Origin: Sycobia sp. Sy_11
Taxonomy: Eukaryota; Arthropoda; Insecta; Hymenoptera; Epichrysomallidae
Assembly (NCBI GenBank): GCA_018907035.1
Contig: JACCIC010000062.1
Location: forward strand, 2,502,501-2,566,500
DNA length: 64,000 bases
Direction of reading: 5' to 3'
The translations under genes were made by a program, and so were the position numbers. Under the pieces are notes generated by a model, which worked only from the letters and a program-made list of their open reading frames with translations, did no database searches and had not been told where the DNA came from. Shown here one piece after another: positions 33,501 to 44,390 of the stretch (positions are counted from its first letter, which is position 1; every line of letters starts with the position of its first letter).

Positions 33501-36052
33501 CTCAATTTTTTGAAAAAACAGCATCACGATAATGTACCAGTTCACAATGCATTGATTCTACGTGAAGATTTCGCCAAAAATTGAACGAATATCGTTCCGC
33601 AACAACTGTACTCGCATGATTTAGCACCGTGTGACTTCTGGCTGTTCAGCAAACGTAAAAGACTACTTCGGAGATACGGTTTTAATTCAACTGAAGAAAT
33701 AAAAGCCGAATCGAAGAAGGAACTGATGGCCATTCCGGAATACGAATATAAACAACGTTTTGAAAATTGGAAAAAGCGTTGGCATAGTTGATTATTTTGA
33801 GGGGGCTGAATTAGATTTAGAAGATTAAATAAAGATTTTAAAAGTTATAACTAAAGTCTTACTCATATTTGTACATAGTAGTACGCTTTTCTTTTTAAAA
33901 ACTATTAGATCTTTTTAAGATTTTTTTTAAGCACTTTTCTACTGGAAGTATATATAAGTAATAATAATTATTTTAGTTATTATAAAATATCACGAACACA
34001 CTTTGTTGAACCGTAATTCTGAGATAAAAATTGGAAAAGTTATAGAGAATACTTCAATTATGCTTATGTCGACTGTATTTAGATAAATTAAGAAATATTT
34101 CTATTGATCTTACAGTCAATAATATTGATATTATTTTGTATTAGTTTTAACTTATTTGCTTAGACTGTAAGACCAATAGAAATATTTATTAATTTAAGTT
34201 ATAGCGAAACATAAATATTTATAAATTTTAGATAATAATTGCATAATTTTATGTTAATAGTCACCATTAATTAAGCTTATGTTAAATAGTTATAGTGATT
34301 GAAATGTATGATTTTACATTAACAATTATTTTAGTCAATTTATAATAATTTATCCAAGTAGATATATTTCATATACTTCTAAATTTATATTAACATATAT
34401 TCAAAAACTCAATCTCAGTTTAACTTTTGAGTTTTATATATTTGAATTTCAACAGTTAATTCAGATAATTGTTATATTTATTTTATTTTATTATTTTTAT
34501 TATAAATAAAAAACATTCAATTTCATAAAAATATATAAGCATTTAACTTGAGCACTCTTGAATCTGAAATACAATTTTTACGATGCAAAATTTTAATTAT
34601 AATAGCATAATTATAATGAATTATAATGAATTATATTATAATGAATGAACTACTATAACACTATTTCTGTGATTTCAATATAATTTTATATATTTTAAAG
34701 AAATTTGATTTGTAAAATATTGTTAAGTAATCCAAAATGTATATTTTTAACAGATATTAATTAATGACGTCACTAAAAGAGCTTATGGAGTTCAATTAAA
34801 AAAACTGGGAAAGTCTATTCATGTCTTAGCCAAAAAGGAAGTAATTGTAAGTGCTGGGGCTATAAATTCGCCTCAACTTCTTATGCTTTCAGGTATAGGG
34901 CCAGCAAAGCATCTTTCCGATAAAGGAATTCCTGTTCTGAAAGATGCACCGGTAGGTAAAAATTTGATGGATCATATTGCCTATTATGGCTTGAACTTTC
35001 TGGTGAATGATTCAGTAACTGTCGTAACAAATAAATTTTTGGATTTAAATAATTCTGCTATCAGTGATTATTTGAACAAACGCGAAGGTCCATTAACTTT
35101 GCCTGGAGGAGTCGATGCTTTGAGTTTCATGGATGTTGATAATTCCAGTTCTAGAGATGGTCTTCCTAATATAGAGATAGTTTTCTTACCTGGTGCTCTA
35201 AGTTCAATTCCATCAATGTACAAAATATTAGGCATTGATAGCAAATACTATACAGCCTCATTTGCTAACTTAGAAAATCAAGAATCCTTTTCAATGGTCC
35301 CCTTTCTCTTGTTGCCTAAGAGCCGAGGAACTATTTTGTTGCGAAGCAAAAATCCCGAAGATAAGCCTATTCTTAATTTGAATTACTTTGCACATCCGGA
35401 CGATATGAAGCGCATGATCTTAGGAGTTCGCGAAGCCCTCAAACTTTCCCAGACGCAAGCAATGCAAAAATACAATGCACAGATACCGAACAATCCTGTT
35501 CCTGGCTGTGATCTCTTTACATTTAATTCAGATGTTTATTGGGACTGTTGTATAAGGACTTATGCTAATACATTGTATCATCCATCGGGTACTTGTAAAA
35601 TGGGAGCTCAAAACGATACTTCAGCTGTTGTAGATCCACGATTAAAGGTGATTTCATTTTCACTATTAAGTTTTTGAATAAAGACAATATTATTTACATT
35701 TGACAAATTTAATTAATTAGAAAATACAAAATATATATTTCAAATAATGTTAAAGTATAAAGAAAGTGCGTATTCTAAATATAATACTTATTCGAAACCG
35801 ATTTATTTAAATAAAAGAATGATTTTTTATGGTTATTTCGTTGCTCAATGCTAGTGGACTTATGGAAATGATAATAGATTTAAATTTTTACATTAACGCT
35901 ATTCATTTAACTAGGTTATCGGAATACATGGTCTACGTGTAGCAGATGCTTCAATTATGCCAGTTATTATTTCTGGGCATACTAATTTGCCAGTTATGAT
36001 GATTGGAGAGAAACTTGCTCAAATGATGAAAGAAGATTGGATGCTTATATGA
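26573..36052 (+). CDS. GMC-2: FAD-dependent GMC oxidoreductase, glucose dehydrogenase-like (4 exons)
   Basis: CDS is join(26573..26862, 28853..29462, 34754..35647, 35915..36052), 643 aa, paralogous to GMC-1 throughout. It has a hydrophobic signal peptide (residues ~3-20), FAD motif GAGSAG (84-89), GGCSVMN in signature 1, [15 protein letters not shown] in signature 2, and an expected catalytic pair H576 ([10 protein letters not shown]) and H620 (SGHTN). It keeps the usual [12 protein letters not shown] segment, where GMC-1 has SHGNR. However it has PRAKVMGG where most family members, and GMC-1, have PRGKVMGG, a Gly-to-Ala change beside the FAD site. Intron phases are as in GMC-1. Intron 2 is 5.3 kb because of transposon insertions. 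The frame is open and apparently functional. The substrate is unknown. Confidence 0.93.
26863..28852 (+). other. GMC-2 intron 1 (2.0 kb)
   Basis: GT-AG intron. AT-rich, with a (TA)n tract at 27532-27566 and a short GC-rich patch at 27805-27860. No exon recognised. It is nearly four times the length of the GMC-1 counterpart (532 bases). Confidence 0.75.
27532..27566. repeat. (TA)n microsatellite in GMC-2 intron 1
   Basis: TA dinucleotides, about 35 bases. Confidence 0.95.
28853..29462 (+). CDS. GMC-2 exon 2 (GMC signature 1)
   Basis: The acceptor TTTAATAG|CGAA completes the split Ser codon. The exon is 610 bases, identical in length to GMC-1 exon 2, and ends AAAAG|GTAAGA. Bases 29128-29253 and 29367-29419 are identical to GMC-1, although adjacent parts differ at roughly a quarter of positions by eye. 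Confidence 0.92.
30161..30607. mobile_element. Solo LTR (447 bp) with 5-bp target duplication
   Basis: It starts TGTTGAA and ends TTCAACA, perfect 7-bp inverted termini. It is flanked on both sides by ATTTT (30156-30160 and 30608-30612). This is the footprint of an LTR retrotransposon reduced to one LTR by LTR-LTR recombination. It contains a GC-rich patch (30293-30327) and AATAAA-like signals near its right end. The TGTTG...CAACA ends and 5-bp duplication fit copia or BEL/Pao elements; the orientation and family are not certain. It does not match the copia LTR at 32120 beyond the terminal bases. Confidence 0.8.
32120..32468 (+). repeat. 5' LTR of the copia element
   Basis: 349 bases, TGTTGG...CAACA. 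Its right half (32290-32468) is repeated at 32994-33172. Contains AATAAATAAATAAATA near its 3' end, where polyadenylation would occur. Confidence 0.85.
32469..32486 (+). promoter_or_regulatory. Copia-type primer-binding site (initiator tRNA-Met anticodon arm)
   Basis: GGTTATGGGCCCAGTCC lies immediately after the LTR. It is complementary to the anticodon-arm region of eukaryotic initiator tRNA-Met, the internal priming site known for Drosophila copia-type elements. Confidence 0.8.
32600..32993 (+). pseudogene. Copia gag, N-terminal fragment
   Basis: ATG at 32600 ([12 protein letters not shown]); an upstream in-frame ATG at 32588 is less likely. The translation has the copia gag pattern: [15 protein letters not shown], then AWTKRDSRA, then [10 protein letters not shown] and a polypeptide-UBN-like helix region ending DRLSAKF. 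The open frame continues to 33127 only because it reads into the 3' LTR. Protease, integrase, RT and RNase H are missing. When intact it would form the virus-like particle shell of the element. Confidence 0.8.
32994..33172 (+). repeat. 3' LTR of the copia element, 5'-truncated
   Basis: Matches 32290-32468 with about five differences. The terminus reads CAATA instead of CAACA. The missing left part was lost in the deletion that removed most of the element's coding region. Confidence 0.82.
33220..33790 (+). pseudogene. Mariner transposase remnant (D,D34D)
   Basis: Two readable blocks. The N-terminal part has [17 protein letters not shown] and [20 protein letters not shown], the mariner DNA-binding HTH region. 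The C-terminal part starts [19 protein letters not shown] and continues to [19 protein letters not shown] and [18 protein letters not shown]. Between the Asp of HDN and the Asp of PCD there are exactly 34 codons (one now a stop), the D34D signature. The region containing the first catalytic Asp is deleted. The element is dead: it has internal stops, and the initial part is separated by the copia insertion. Confidence 0.85.
34056..34205. repeat. MITE-like family 1, palindromic short copy
   Basis: 34084-34117 and 34163-34196 are inverted copies (34 bp, two mismatches), with GACTGTAAGACCAATAGAAA in the right arm. The left flank GCTTATGTCGACTG is the family terminus. It could form a hairpin. It lies 560 bases upstream of GMC-2 exon 3. 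Confidence 0.65.
34754..35647 (+). CDS. GMC-2 exon 3 (GMC signature 2, first catalytic His)
   Basis: The acceptor TTTTTAACAG is followed by [13 protein letters not shown] in phase 0. Same length (894 bases) as GMC-1 exon 3. Encodes residues 301-598, including [10 protein letters not shown] with H576. Ends TTAAAG|GTGATT. 35410-35505 is nearly identical to GMC-1. Confidence 0.93.
35915..36052 (+). CDS. GMC-2 exon 4 (C-terminal FAD/catalytic segment)
   Basis: The acceptor TTTAACTAG is followed by [16 protein letters not shown], then [19 protein letters not shown], ending at TGA 36050-36052. It supplies H620 and the FAD-binding C-terminal helix. The preceding intron 3 (35648-35914) is 267 bases. 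Confidence 0.93.
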   Translation, partial: VIGIHGLRVADASIMPVIISGHTNLPVMMIGEKLAQMMKEDWMLI

Positions 36053-36115
36053 AGATAATAATTGTTGTGCTTTTTAACGATATATTTGGAAGTTGTTAAT
36101 AAGAATATTGTTGCT

Positions 36116-36121
36116 AATAAA
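36116..36121 (+). promoter_or_regulatory. Poly(A) signal AATAAA of GMC-2
   Basis: Canonical AATAAA 64 bases after the GMC-2 stop codon. Further AATAAAAAT repeats follow where a MITE copy begins. Confidence 0.6.
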
Positions 36122-36204
36122 AATAACATTAAAATTAAATTAGATTAAAAATTAAAAATAATAAAGAATAAAAATAAAAATACTAATAAAAATAAGCTAT
36201 ATTC

Positions 36205-36320
36205 TATGTTATAGAAGGATAACCTCACTGCCCCCACCACCTTAAATTTAAATTTTCCTTGGTTGTCCGACGTTTTAAACCGCTACAGTTCATCTTCAAA
36301 GACTAAACTAAAATGAAAAA
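36205..36320 (+). repeat. MITE-like family 1 fragment just downstream of GMC-2
   Basis: TCTATGTTATAGAAGGATAA, CACTGCCCCCACCACCTTAA, then TTGTCCGACGTTTTAAACCG and CTACAGTTCATCTTCAAAGA: the internal right half of the 6370 copy, including the hairpin block. Confidence 0.6.
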
Positions 36321-36539
36321 CCCGGCGTGCTACTACATCTACCCTATCCCCACTCTAATTTATTTGTGTAATATTTATAGAACCTACACCCTTCTGAACT
36401 TAAACGTAAAATATAATTTTTATATTAATAAAGAATGTTAAGTGTTTTTGATACCTTGTTCTAAAATATTTACTTTTTCAAAATTGAAAGAATGTAACAA
36501 GTTTATTAACCTTAAATAAGAAGTGGGTACTTTAAGAAG

Positions 36540-37169
36540 ATGGGTGTTTGATGATGGGTATAATAAATACGAAGACAATGATTATTCTTAAATTATTAAT
36601 AACCTTTATTCATCTACCGCGAGGCATGAAAAACCTTCACTCAGTAAGTGGAGGAAAAAGCCATTATACCAGAATGAACTTACAATAAGTAACTTAAAGT
36701 ACGGAAGTACTTCGATCACAGATATTCATATACAGACAATCATAACTCGCGCAACATGTACACAGAGCTCTCTTACATACATACGCTTTTACCGGGGAGT
36801 ACGCCAGCGCACTTTAATCGGGGAGGTCCAAAGGGGGAGGATGTTCCGCGAAATACCTCCTGCTCTGCGTCGTAGTCCCAACGTCGTGGGGATGGGATCA
36901 GCCCTGACCACAGACGGCAGCCACTGGGCACGAGTGCCGCGAGGAACACCCTCGGAGATGGATCTTCACAAAACCATGTGTCTTGTCCTGCTGATGCGCC
37001 TAATTTCGTACAGGTTAATTACACACACTAATTTGTATTTATAGTATTAGCGCTATCGATCGCAAGACAAGAAAAATTCACAATTAATTAAAATGAAACA
37101 TACATATAATAAGGCGCGTCAAAACTAAAAACACAATACAAGTTGACCGGGACAATATCGAATGCAGAA

Positions 37170-37232
<63 letters not shown>

Positions 37233-37480
37233 AACTCCTTCGTTGTCGGGCAGCTAGTATATTAGAAAACAAGGGACAGGGGCGGGGCACTACCTGGACA
37301 CATAGGTCCGATTTACTTAAGGGATCTCGCTTGAACTATAAGCAATAAAGTACACGTATTCATCGTGCGCTCGCAGTGTGTGGCACGCGCTAAACGTGTA
37401 TAACGCTTACTAGGGCCCGTGCATATTCCTAGAGACGGGGCTGTCATTTTTATTTATTTTACGGTCTTGGATGATTGACC
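36540..37480. other. GC-enriched, repeat-like block, unidentified
   Basis: Contrasting GC-rich sequence (especially 36785-36975 and 37260-37440) around a (TA)n tract at 37173-37232. The open frame 36841-37044 has no recognisable domain. The sharp composition change inside AT-rich DNA suggests a degenerate transposable element or LTR, or a regulatory island. I found no terminal repeats. Confidence 0.35.
37173..37232. repeat. (TA)n microsatellite
   Basis: About 60 bases of TA with one ATTA break near the end. Confidence 0.95.
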
Positions 37481-38962
37481 GTATCGTGCGAATACACCCA
37501 CTCTCTCTCACTTTCTCTCTATTTCTTTTCATACTCTCCAAATTGAACAAAGTCTAAACTGTGTTCTTTTGGCCCTGATGTACCGTTCATGCTTCATTAT
37601 ACTGATGCTCATACATTCTTTGTTTTAGCTATCTATATGTTTGTCCAGTGTAATATTTGTCATAGACATTACAATTTTTACATATGATAATACTACGATT
37701 TTATTCTTATTGTGTTTATCTTTTATAATATGTACTCTAATATTATTGTAAATCTGATCTACATTCAATGGAATCATCTTATAAAAACTCTTAAAATAAG
37801 AGTTAGTTTTCCCAACTATCTTGAATAATATATTTGATAAAAATCTAACAATATTGTATTTGGAAAATTAATTGATGATATTATTAATATATAGATTAAT
37901 TGCTCATTGTGAATTGTGGAAAGCCCATGTTCATTCGTATTCTCTCTATATCTTTATAACCATTTTTATATAATGCGATAAATACTTGTGGGTTCTGCCG
38001 TTGTGATGTATATGAATCAAAAACTGGTCAGCGTATTTTCTCAATTTCTAAACTGTATCCACGCTGCCTCTTTTTCGGTGATGCGGTGAATACTCTAGAT
38101 GCTTTAAACAATTCGTAATATAAAATTTTGCTTTTTCTGTTAATGTCAGGAACTGATATAATCATTTAGTATTTGAATAATTTTATGTACTTCAGTTTAT
38201 CCAATAGTATAAGCATTCGTAATAATATTTGGTTTTTCTTATTTCTCAATACTAAACAGTCACGACTACCGGGACATTTATTCACATTAATTAAGTTAAG
38301 TTTTTTAAACTGATTTTGATATAAATATTTATAAACTTGCGGTTTTAAAAAAATTTAAAACTGATGCTGGTTTTAGGTTTTTTTTCTATAATATTCCCAA
38401 ATTTCAATGCACGAACGGATTATATGGAAAATGACCATCTAATATAAAATGAAAAAACATAATACTATGTAAGAAGAATAAAAAATTGAATTATCAAATC
38501 GAAGTATTTTCTTTGATATATTTTTTACAATAAGATACAGCTTTTTTAAATAACATTTATGAAGAAATAAGTTTTGATATAGGTGCAGAAATATACGATG
38601 TTGAGGTTGCATTGGCTTATAAAATAGTAGGAGCTTTAACGATGAAAACGTCTAGTTCCGGTTCACTTGCGCTTAGTATCACTTCCTTCGCCGATGAGTA
38701 GATTTCTCTATTAGCTACTACCACTTTTCTCTCGCTCCTAAAGAATTTATCTTCTTGTCACAATCTCGAAGCTAATGTTCAGAGAAAACGTATTTTAAAT
38801 CCATTATTTTGTCAATTTTATAATAATATTTGTGAAAAAAATTGAATTACAAAATTTGTAATAATAAAGTCCATTATTTTCAATTTAATTTAATTTCTTA
38901 CATTGAGAAAAAATTAAATTTTATCATGTAAAAAATTCTACCAGACTCGTTAATGACTAAAT
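37481..38962. other. AT-rich intergenic DNA
   Basis: No gene or recognisable repeat seen apart from a short CTCTCTCACTTTCTC stretch at its left edge. Confidence 0.4.
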
Positions 38963-39222
38963 TTACAAATTAATAAATATTTTCATTGGTCTTACAGTAC
39001 AATTAGATCAATCGAAAACAATACGTAACAATATCAATATATATTTATATTAACATTAATACGTCAATATACAAAAATAATAAAAATAACAATAAAATTG
39101 AAAATTTTAATGACAGTTAGACTGTCTTTGTATACAGTCACCCCCGTAGACTAATCTGGAAATAAAATATTAGCCGAAAAAATTTATGTTAGTAAAGTGT
39201 AATCTGACTGTCCCCACCTTAT
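38963..39222 (+). repeat. MITE-like family 1 copy
   Basis: AATTAATAAATATTTTCATT then GGTCTTACAGTAC, an A/T-rich filler, TGACAGTTAGACTGTCTTTG, CAGTCACCCCCGTAGACTAA, and TTATGTTAGTAAAGTGTAAT followed by CTGACTGTCCCCACCTTA. Same order of blocks as the 6370 copy. The hairpin block is missing. Confidence 0.62.
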
Positions 39223-41336
39223 TAATAAATTTACAATATAAAAAATATAAGAAATAAGTCAGTCGGTGCTTTGAAAAAATTTTAGAGAAAATTTTATAAC
39301 ATTTCAAAAAGTCGAAGTGATTTTATACTCAAAACCTACTTTTTGTTTCCATTTGAAATCCCTATTTTGAAAAAAGAGTTTTAAAAGAGTAATTTTCCGT
39401 AAACACCGTCTTTTACACTTATGCGGAATTATTCTGGTCTTGCTTCAGTTTTCCCTTTTTTTTTTTTGTAATGAATCTAAAATACCGCTGTTCATCGGAA
39501 TATAAATATATTAGAACGTATCACGTAAAATAATCCGCTTTTTCGTAATCCAGTATCAATAATAGATTTCCTCTAAACATGAAGAAGAATTATATAACAT
39601 ATAGATACTGGTCTACCCTTTTTTCATTCTGCGAGAATACGTAACATAAATATAATATACCATATACATTTGTCTTAATTTGAATAATTATTACCTTTTA
39701 TAAAGCTATAAGAATTTTTCTCCTTATATATCTATCTAGAAATAATGTATCAACGTTATTGTAATGCATCGATAATTCAAGCAATCCTTGTATCCGTACA
39801 AAAAATCTTGAATACATTTTGTAACTTTGTTTTATCTTGTTCCTCTTCGTACGTTTTATTCTAGTAAAATTCCATAATTCCTCAAGCTCGAATCAAAGGA
39901 AAAATATTAGCACAAACCCGGAATAAAATTCAGCTCCCTCAAATTGCTCCTTTCAAACGGAACACGCTGACGCTATGATTATGACAGGCACTAGCAATTA
40001 GACGCTAGCCTTACCCCTCCTGCCGTTGGAATTCGAAATCATTCTGGATGAGCAAGTGAAGATTTTCATCATCTTGGGCGGAGGAAGGACCGATTGTGAA
40101 CGAGAGGGGGGACAAAAGAAGGCAGGCCGTGGAATGATTTGTCCGGTATGCCAAAGATACGTTGATACAAAAAGGGATGGAGGAAGGCGAAGTAGAGAAA
40201 GCTTGTATTTTAGGACTCACCCTCGTGCGCCTTCATTTATTATCGGTGGCACAGGCAGCGGTGGTAATTTTCTTTTTGTGGAAACAGTGATAGAGACTCG
40301 TTTCGCTGTACATTTTCCGATATTCTTTTTAAATGGCATGCATAAGAAACGATGCATACGGTGAAATGATCTCAACTTTTAATAACGATCACTTAGGAAG
40401 AAAAGGAGAAAGAAAGGGTTCAACTAGACGATGGTAATGGAGTATTTCTGGAGAATTTTTTAAGAATACAAATGTCGAAAATTTCTCTCAAAATTTCGTA
40501 AAAATTTAACGAACTACCAGTACTAAAGAAATATTATTGAAAGATTAATACATTTTATTATACAAAATTAATCAATAACATAATTTTTTTATTTTTATAA
40601 AAAATAATACAGCAAAATATATAGATTTAATTAATTAAGATTTCGAATTTAATTCAAATCAACCATGACTTTGTTATTTTTTTTCATAAATTGTCCTTTC
40701 ACAATTTGCCTGTATATTGCATAGTTGATAAACAGTACAAATAGGTCTACCACAAATTAAAAGAATACGATTTTAATACTTTTAAATGATAAAATATCAA
40801 TAGTGAATTGGCAAAGACGAACCTTTTAAAATTGTATTAAAAGAGTAGCCAAACATTTTTAATTTATTTGATGTATATCAGAAATAAAAACATTTTATTT
40901 CCTTGAAACCTTTTAGGAATTGGTTTTTACGATTTTCAAACAATATAAAATTATTTACTGAATCAAAATCTTTAAACCAAATAAAGAATTTCGCTAGGAA
41001 AGAAGATATTTTTATTTCACGCATTTCACGCGACATAGTATATTCTTAATGATAATTTCAAAATATGGTTGTATTTGTCCTTTCTATTGAGTTTTAAAAT
41101 AAATAGTTTAAGTTTAATTTTGTTTAATTAAATGCAATTTATTAGAAAAATACCGTTTATTTTTCATGTTAGTTTCAAAAATTTTTATTTATTACCTAAA
41201 TAGAAAACTGTTAAGTATATTCAAGCAGAAGAAAAGTAAGAAGCTTAGTCAATTGAAGTAGTAAACACCGCGGCCCCGGTTGGTCTGTTAAATGTTTGTG
41301 TTGCTATGTGTACCCTTTGGACGTACTACGGCAAAT
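39223..41336. other. Intergenic DNA, mostly AT-rich
   Basis: A moderately GC-rich patch at 39990-40350 has overlapping open frames on both strands (40026-40364 +, 40011-40220 -) without recognisable domains. Nothing else supported. Confidence 0.4.
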
Positions 41337-41350
41337 TCTCTCTCTGTCAC

Positions 41351-41407
<57 letters not shown>

Positions 41408-41475
41408 CTCTCTTTTACTCACTCACTCATTCTCTCACTCACTCGCCCTCTCTCTTCGTCTCACTCTTCTGCTCT
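41337..41475. repeat. (CT)n microsatellite with (ACTC)n shoulder
   Basis: CT dinucleotides to ~41410, then CTCACTCA-type repeats. Three overlapping Ser/Leu-rich open frames here are artefacts. Confidence 0.95.
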
Positions 41476-42420
41476 TTCGGATGTAAGGGTGCTATGAGTA
41501 GCCTTGAAATTGAGACGAGGGTTCGAGAGGCGTTCAGTTGCGCGATTTCGAGTGATTGTTGATACTGTTTAGAGAATCGCGAAAGGAACACCTATAAAGA
41601 CCCTTTTCGCATTCGTGTATGGCTATAGAATATATTTAATGATAGATACGACCAACATATGTAAGTAAACAGATCTTCAACATCTTTTAACGAGACTAGA
41701 GATTTTTTAGAAATTTTTGTAATAATATAATTAACTTTTCTAGAGATTTTTAGCATAATATAATAAATTAATAAATCTTATTTGTAAAGATAATTGGTTA
41801 AATTTTTTTCTAAATATTTTAATCTTTGCTATTGAATATGATGAAACTCTATTTTATACATATTATTGGGTCAAATTGTGCTTTTAGGCTATTCGGACAA
41901 ATCATTGAGTTACTAAAAATTTTTATTATTAAACCAAGACTTACTAGTGACTGCTGCTGCTGTTATTTTATATAATAGACCCTTTTATATAAAAAATATA
42001 TCATGTTTTCAAAGATTTATCTCTTTACTTGATAATCAGATTCATGAACAGCAGGTACATAACGTAAATTCATACTTTTCTTTTATAATTGATAAGACTT
42101 TTGAGAATTTTTTTCAATTTTATCATATCAAATATAAATGGTCAAACTGAAAATTTATAAAAACTAGAAGTCTTAATATTTACATTAAATAAAAAGAATG
42201 CAAGAATTCAAAGTGAATTGAATATTTACAGATATATTAAGTTTGTTAAAAAAATGAAGAATTTTTAAACTAATCCTTGAAAAATTCTTCAATCAAAATC
42301 GAGGACAAATAAAAATACAGAAGAGACACGTGTTCGAAGTAAAGACTATTCGATGAGGGAAGCAAGCATATTATGCAAAGCTCTTGCTGCTTTTCTCCCT
42401 TTCCTACTAGAAGGTTGCTT
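41476..42420. other. AT-rich intergenic DNA
   Basis: Nothing supported. Confidence 0.4.
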
Positions 42421-42490
42421 TCACGTTCTTTCTTTTTTCCGCTTCTCTGTCTTTCTCTCTCTTTCTCTCTCTCTCTCTCTCGCTCTCTCC
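42421..42490. repeat. (CT)n-rich low-complexity tract
   Basis: TTTCTCTC repeats ending at a CCAGC. Confidence 0.9.
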
Positions 42491-42759
42491 CAGCATCTCA
42501 ACCCTTGGCTAAATTTCGAAGACCAGAAACAACTCTTTCGTATTTTTATTGATTTGCCTTTCACGTGGAGGGTAAACGGCGCGGTGGATGAGGGGGGGGG
42601 GGAAGAAGGGGCAGTAGTTAGGAGGCACCAACCGCCGATCTTACCCCCACCTGCAGCTTCTCTACAAGCCCCTTCTCCTTTGTCCACCGCCCCTTCACTC
42701 ATTCTCCTTCTCTTTTTGATTCGCCCCACCAGAAAATACTCGGTGTGTTATGTACATGT
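42491..42759. other. GC-rich patch between two CT tracts
   Basis: Contains a G9 run (42592-42600) and C-rich sequence with open frames on both strands (42353-42928 +, 42421-42729 -) that have no recognisable domain. Confidence 0.35.
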
Positions 42760-42846
42760 TTCTCTCTGTTTGTGCTTTCTATCTCTCCTTCTCTCTCTCT
42801 CTCTCACTCACTCTCACTCTCCTTCTCCTTCTCTCTTTCTCTCCTC
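42760..42846. repeat. (CT)n-rich low-complexity tract
   Basis: CT/CTTCTC/CACTCA repeats. Confidence 0.9.
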
Positions 42847-43261
42847 ACTATCTTTATGTCTATTTCCTTCCATTTCTCGATACCTAACTTATTTGACACC
42901 ATACATGTCCTGTTATATTTTCGATTGAATAGAAGAAACAAGCAAAGTTTTATCATTTGCTTTCGGAAATTCTGGAATATAATAATGACATAGCTTTTTT
43001 ACTTCAGGTCAAGCTGTGTCGCGAAATAAGATTTTTTATTTAATTGTATGTTTTCAATCATTTTAGCGGCAGATAATATAAAACAAAGAGAATTTACCAG
43101 TAAGATAAGCTTTTCTTCAGTGTGATATTTTGATAGAAGTATGAAATTTTCAATATGTATGGTAACCTTTCTTCTTATTGGTCTTTTTTGCTTACAAACC
43201 CTTATTATTTGACCAATTAGTGACCGATGATAATAAGAATGTCAATATTATGATTTAAAAA

Positions 43262-43452
43262 TGAAAAATTTTACTTATGACGACTGTTGTGAATTTAATT
43301 AATAAATATTTTTATCGGTCTTATCAGCAATTATATTCATTATAAACAGGCACATTCTGACTATTATTATAACAGAATCATATATTATAGTATAATGACT
43401 ATAAGATCAATAAAAATATTTATTAATTCAATAGTATGACAGTAAAAAATAT
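43262..43452. repeat. MITE-like family 1, complete short copy (~190 bp)
   Basis: The left arm starts ACTTATGACGACTGTTGTGA and continues into TAATAAATATTTTTATCGGT. The right arm, inverted, contains AAGATCAATAAAAATATTTA and ends near ATGACAGTAAAAAAT. The two arms are ~55-60 bases, with a short unique centre: a typical MITE architecture. Confidence 0.68.
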
Positions 43453-43831
43453 TAACAACACATATTTTTATTTATTTTTAAATAATTTATTTGAATATTT
43501 ATTTAATATTTAATTGCGTAAAAATGAGACACTGATATCAACCGACAACAAGTAACAAGTAAATGATATCAGCGATCTGCTACATATTATATGTATATTC
43601 AAGTTAGTATTTCCATACGGTTTTGTATGGGTTTTATTTAATGTCTTAATTGGTTCGTGAATGTTGATGACACATGACAAAGCTATTGATACACTGACTC
43701 TGACTGGTACATTTATAAGTATAAGAATCAAACAATATAATAAAATTTTGTTTTATTTAATTTTATAATAATTTTACATTTGCAGGTTTATTATATTTTT
43801 AACATTTTTACTTTGAAGATTCTATGTTTAG

Positions 43832-43888
<57 letters not shown>

Positions 43889-44390
43889 GTTATTTATTTA
43901 TATACGCAGTAACATCTTTTCAGGTCCCTGCAACCTAGGGAGTCACCAAGTTGCAAAAATAATTGAAATTTTTTAGTGAAAAAAGGTGTAAGATTAATTA
44001 ATAGTCGTAAATAAAAATATTAATTTAAGAAATTGGTTTTTTATTATATGTAAGTTTTTTTGATGAATTAAAATATTACGACCTTTAAGTATTATTATTC
44101 ATATTTTATTAAAAATGAAATGTTATCTTAATTAAATAAAATAATATCTTGAATCTTACAAATTTTTTTTCTCAGTATAATTATAAAAAGTGTACAAAAT
44201 TTTCAATGAATTTTTTGGATTAATTATTTTTAAATGTCTTACATTGTTTTGGTTCCAATACGTAATTGTGATTAAGTTTTTTTCAACATAAAATGATCTG
44301 TTTTACCATTATCGCACGCATAAAAGAGGAGAAAACCGTAATCTTTGTAAACATATAGAAAACCCATTATCAAATATCAACACTGACCCT
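43453..44390. other. AT-rich intergenic DNA
   Basis: Contains a (TA)n run at 43836-43885. Nothing else supported. Confidence 0.4.
43836..43885. repeat. (TA)n microsatellite
   Basis: TA dinucleotides, about 50 bases. Confidence 0.95.

Larger units (their letters stand above)
32025..33882 (+). mobile_element. Mariner (D,D34D) transposon relic interrupted by a copia element
   Basis: The 26-bp terminal inverted repeats at 32025-32050 and 33857-33882 match at 25 of 26 positions; both contain ATGTACAAATATGAGTAAGA or its GTGTACAAATATGAG variant. TA or decayed GA flanks fit a TA target site. Without the copia insertion the element is ~0.8 kb, shorter than a ~1.3 kb full mariner, so it is internally deleted. 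A transposase remnant is readable. Confidence 0.85.
29463..34753 (+). other. GMC-2 intron 2 (5.3 kb) loaded with mobile elements
   Basis: GT-AG intron. Contains a solo LTR (30161-30607), a mariner relic with a nested copia element (32025-33882) and a palindromic MITE copy (34056-34205). The stretch 30640-32020 shows no recognisable coding sequence. Confidence 0.75.
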
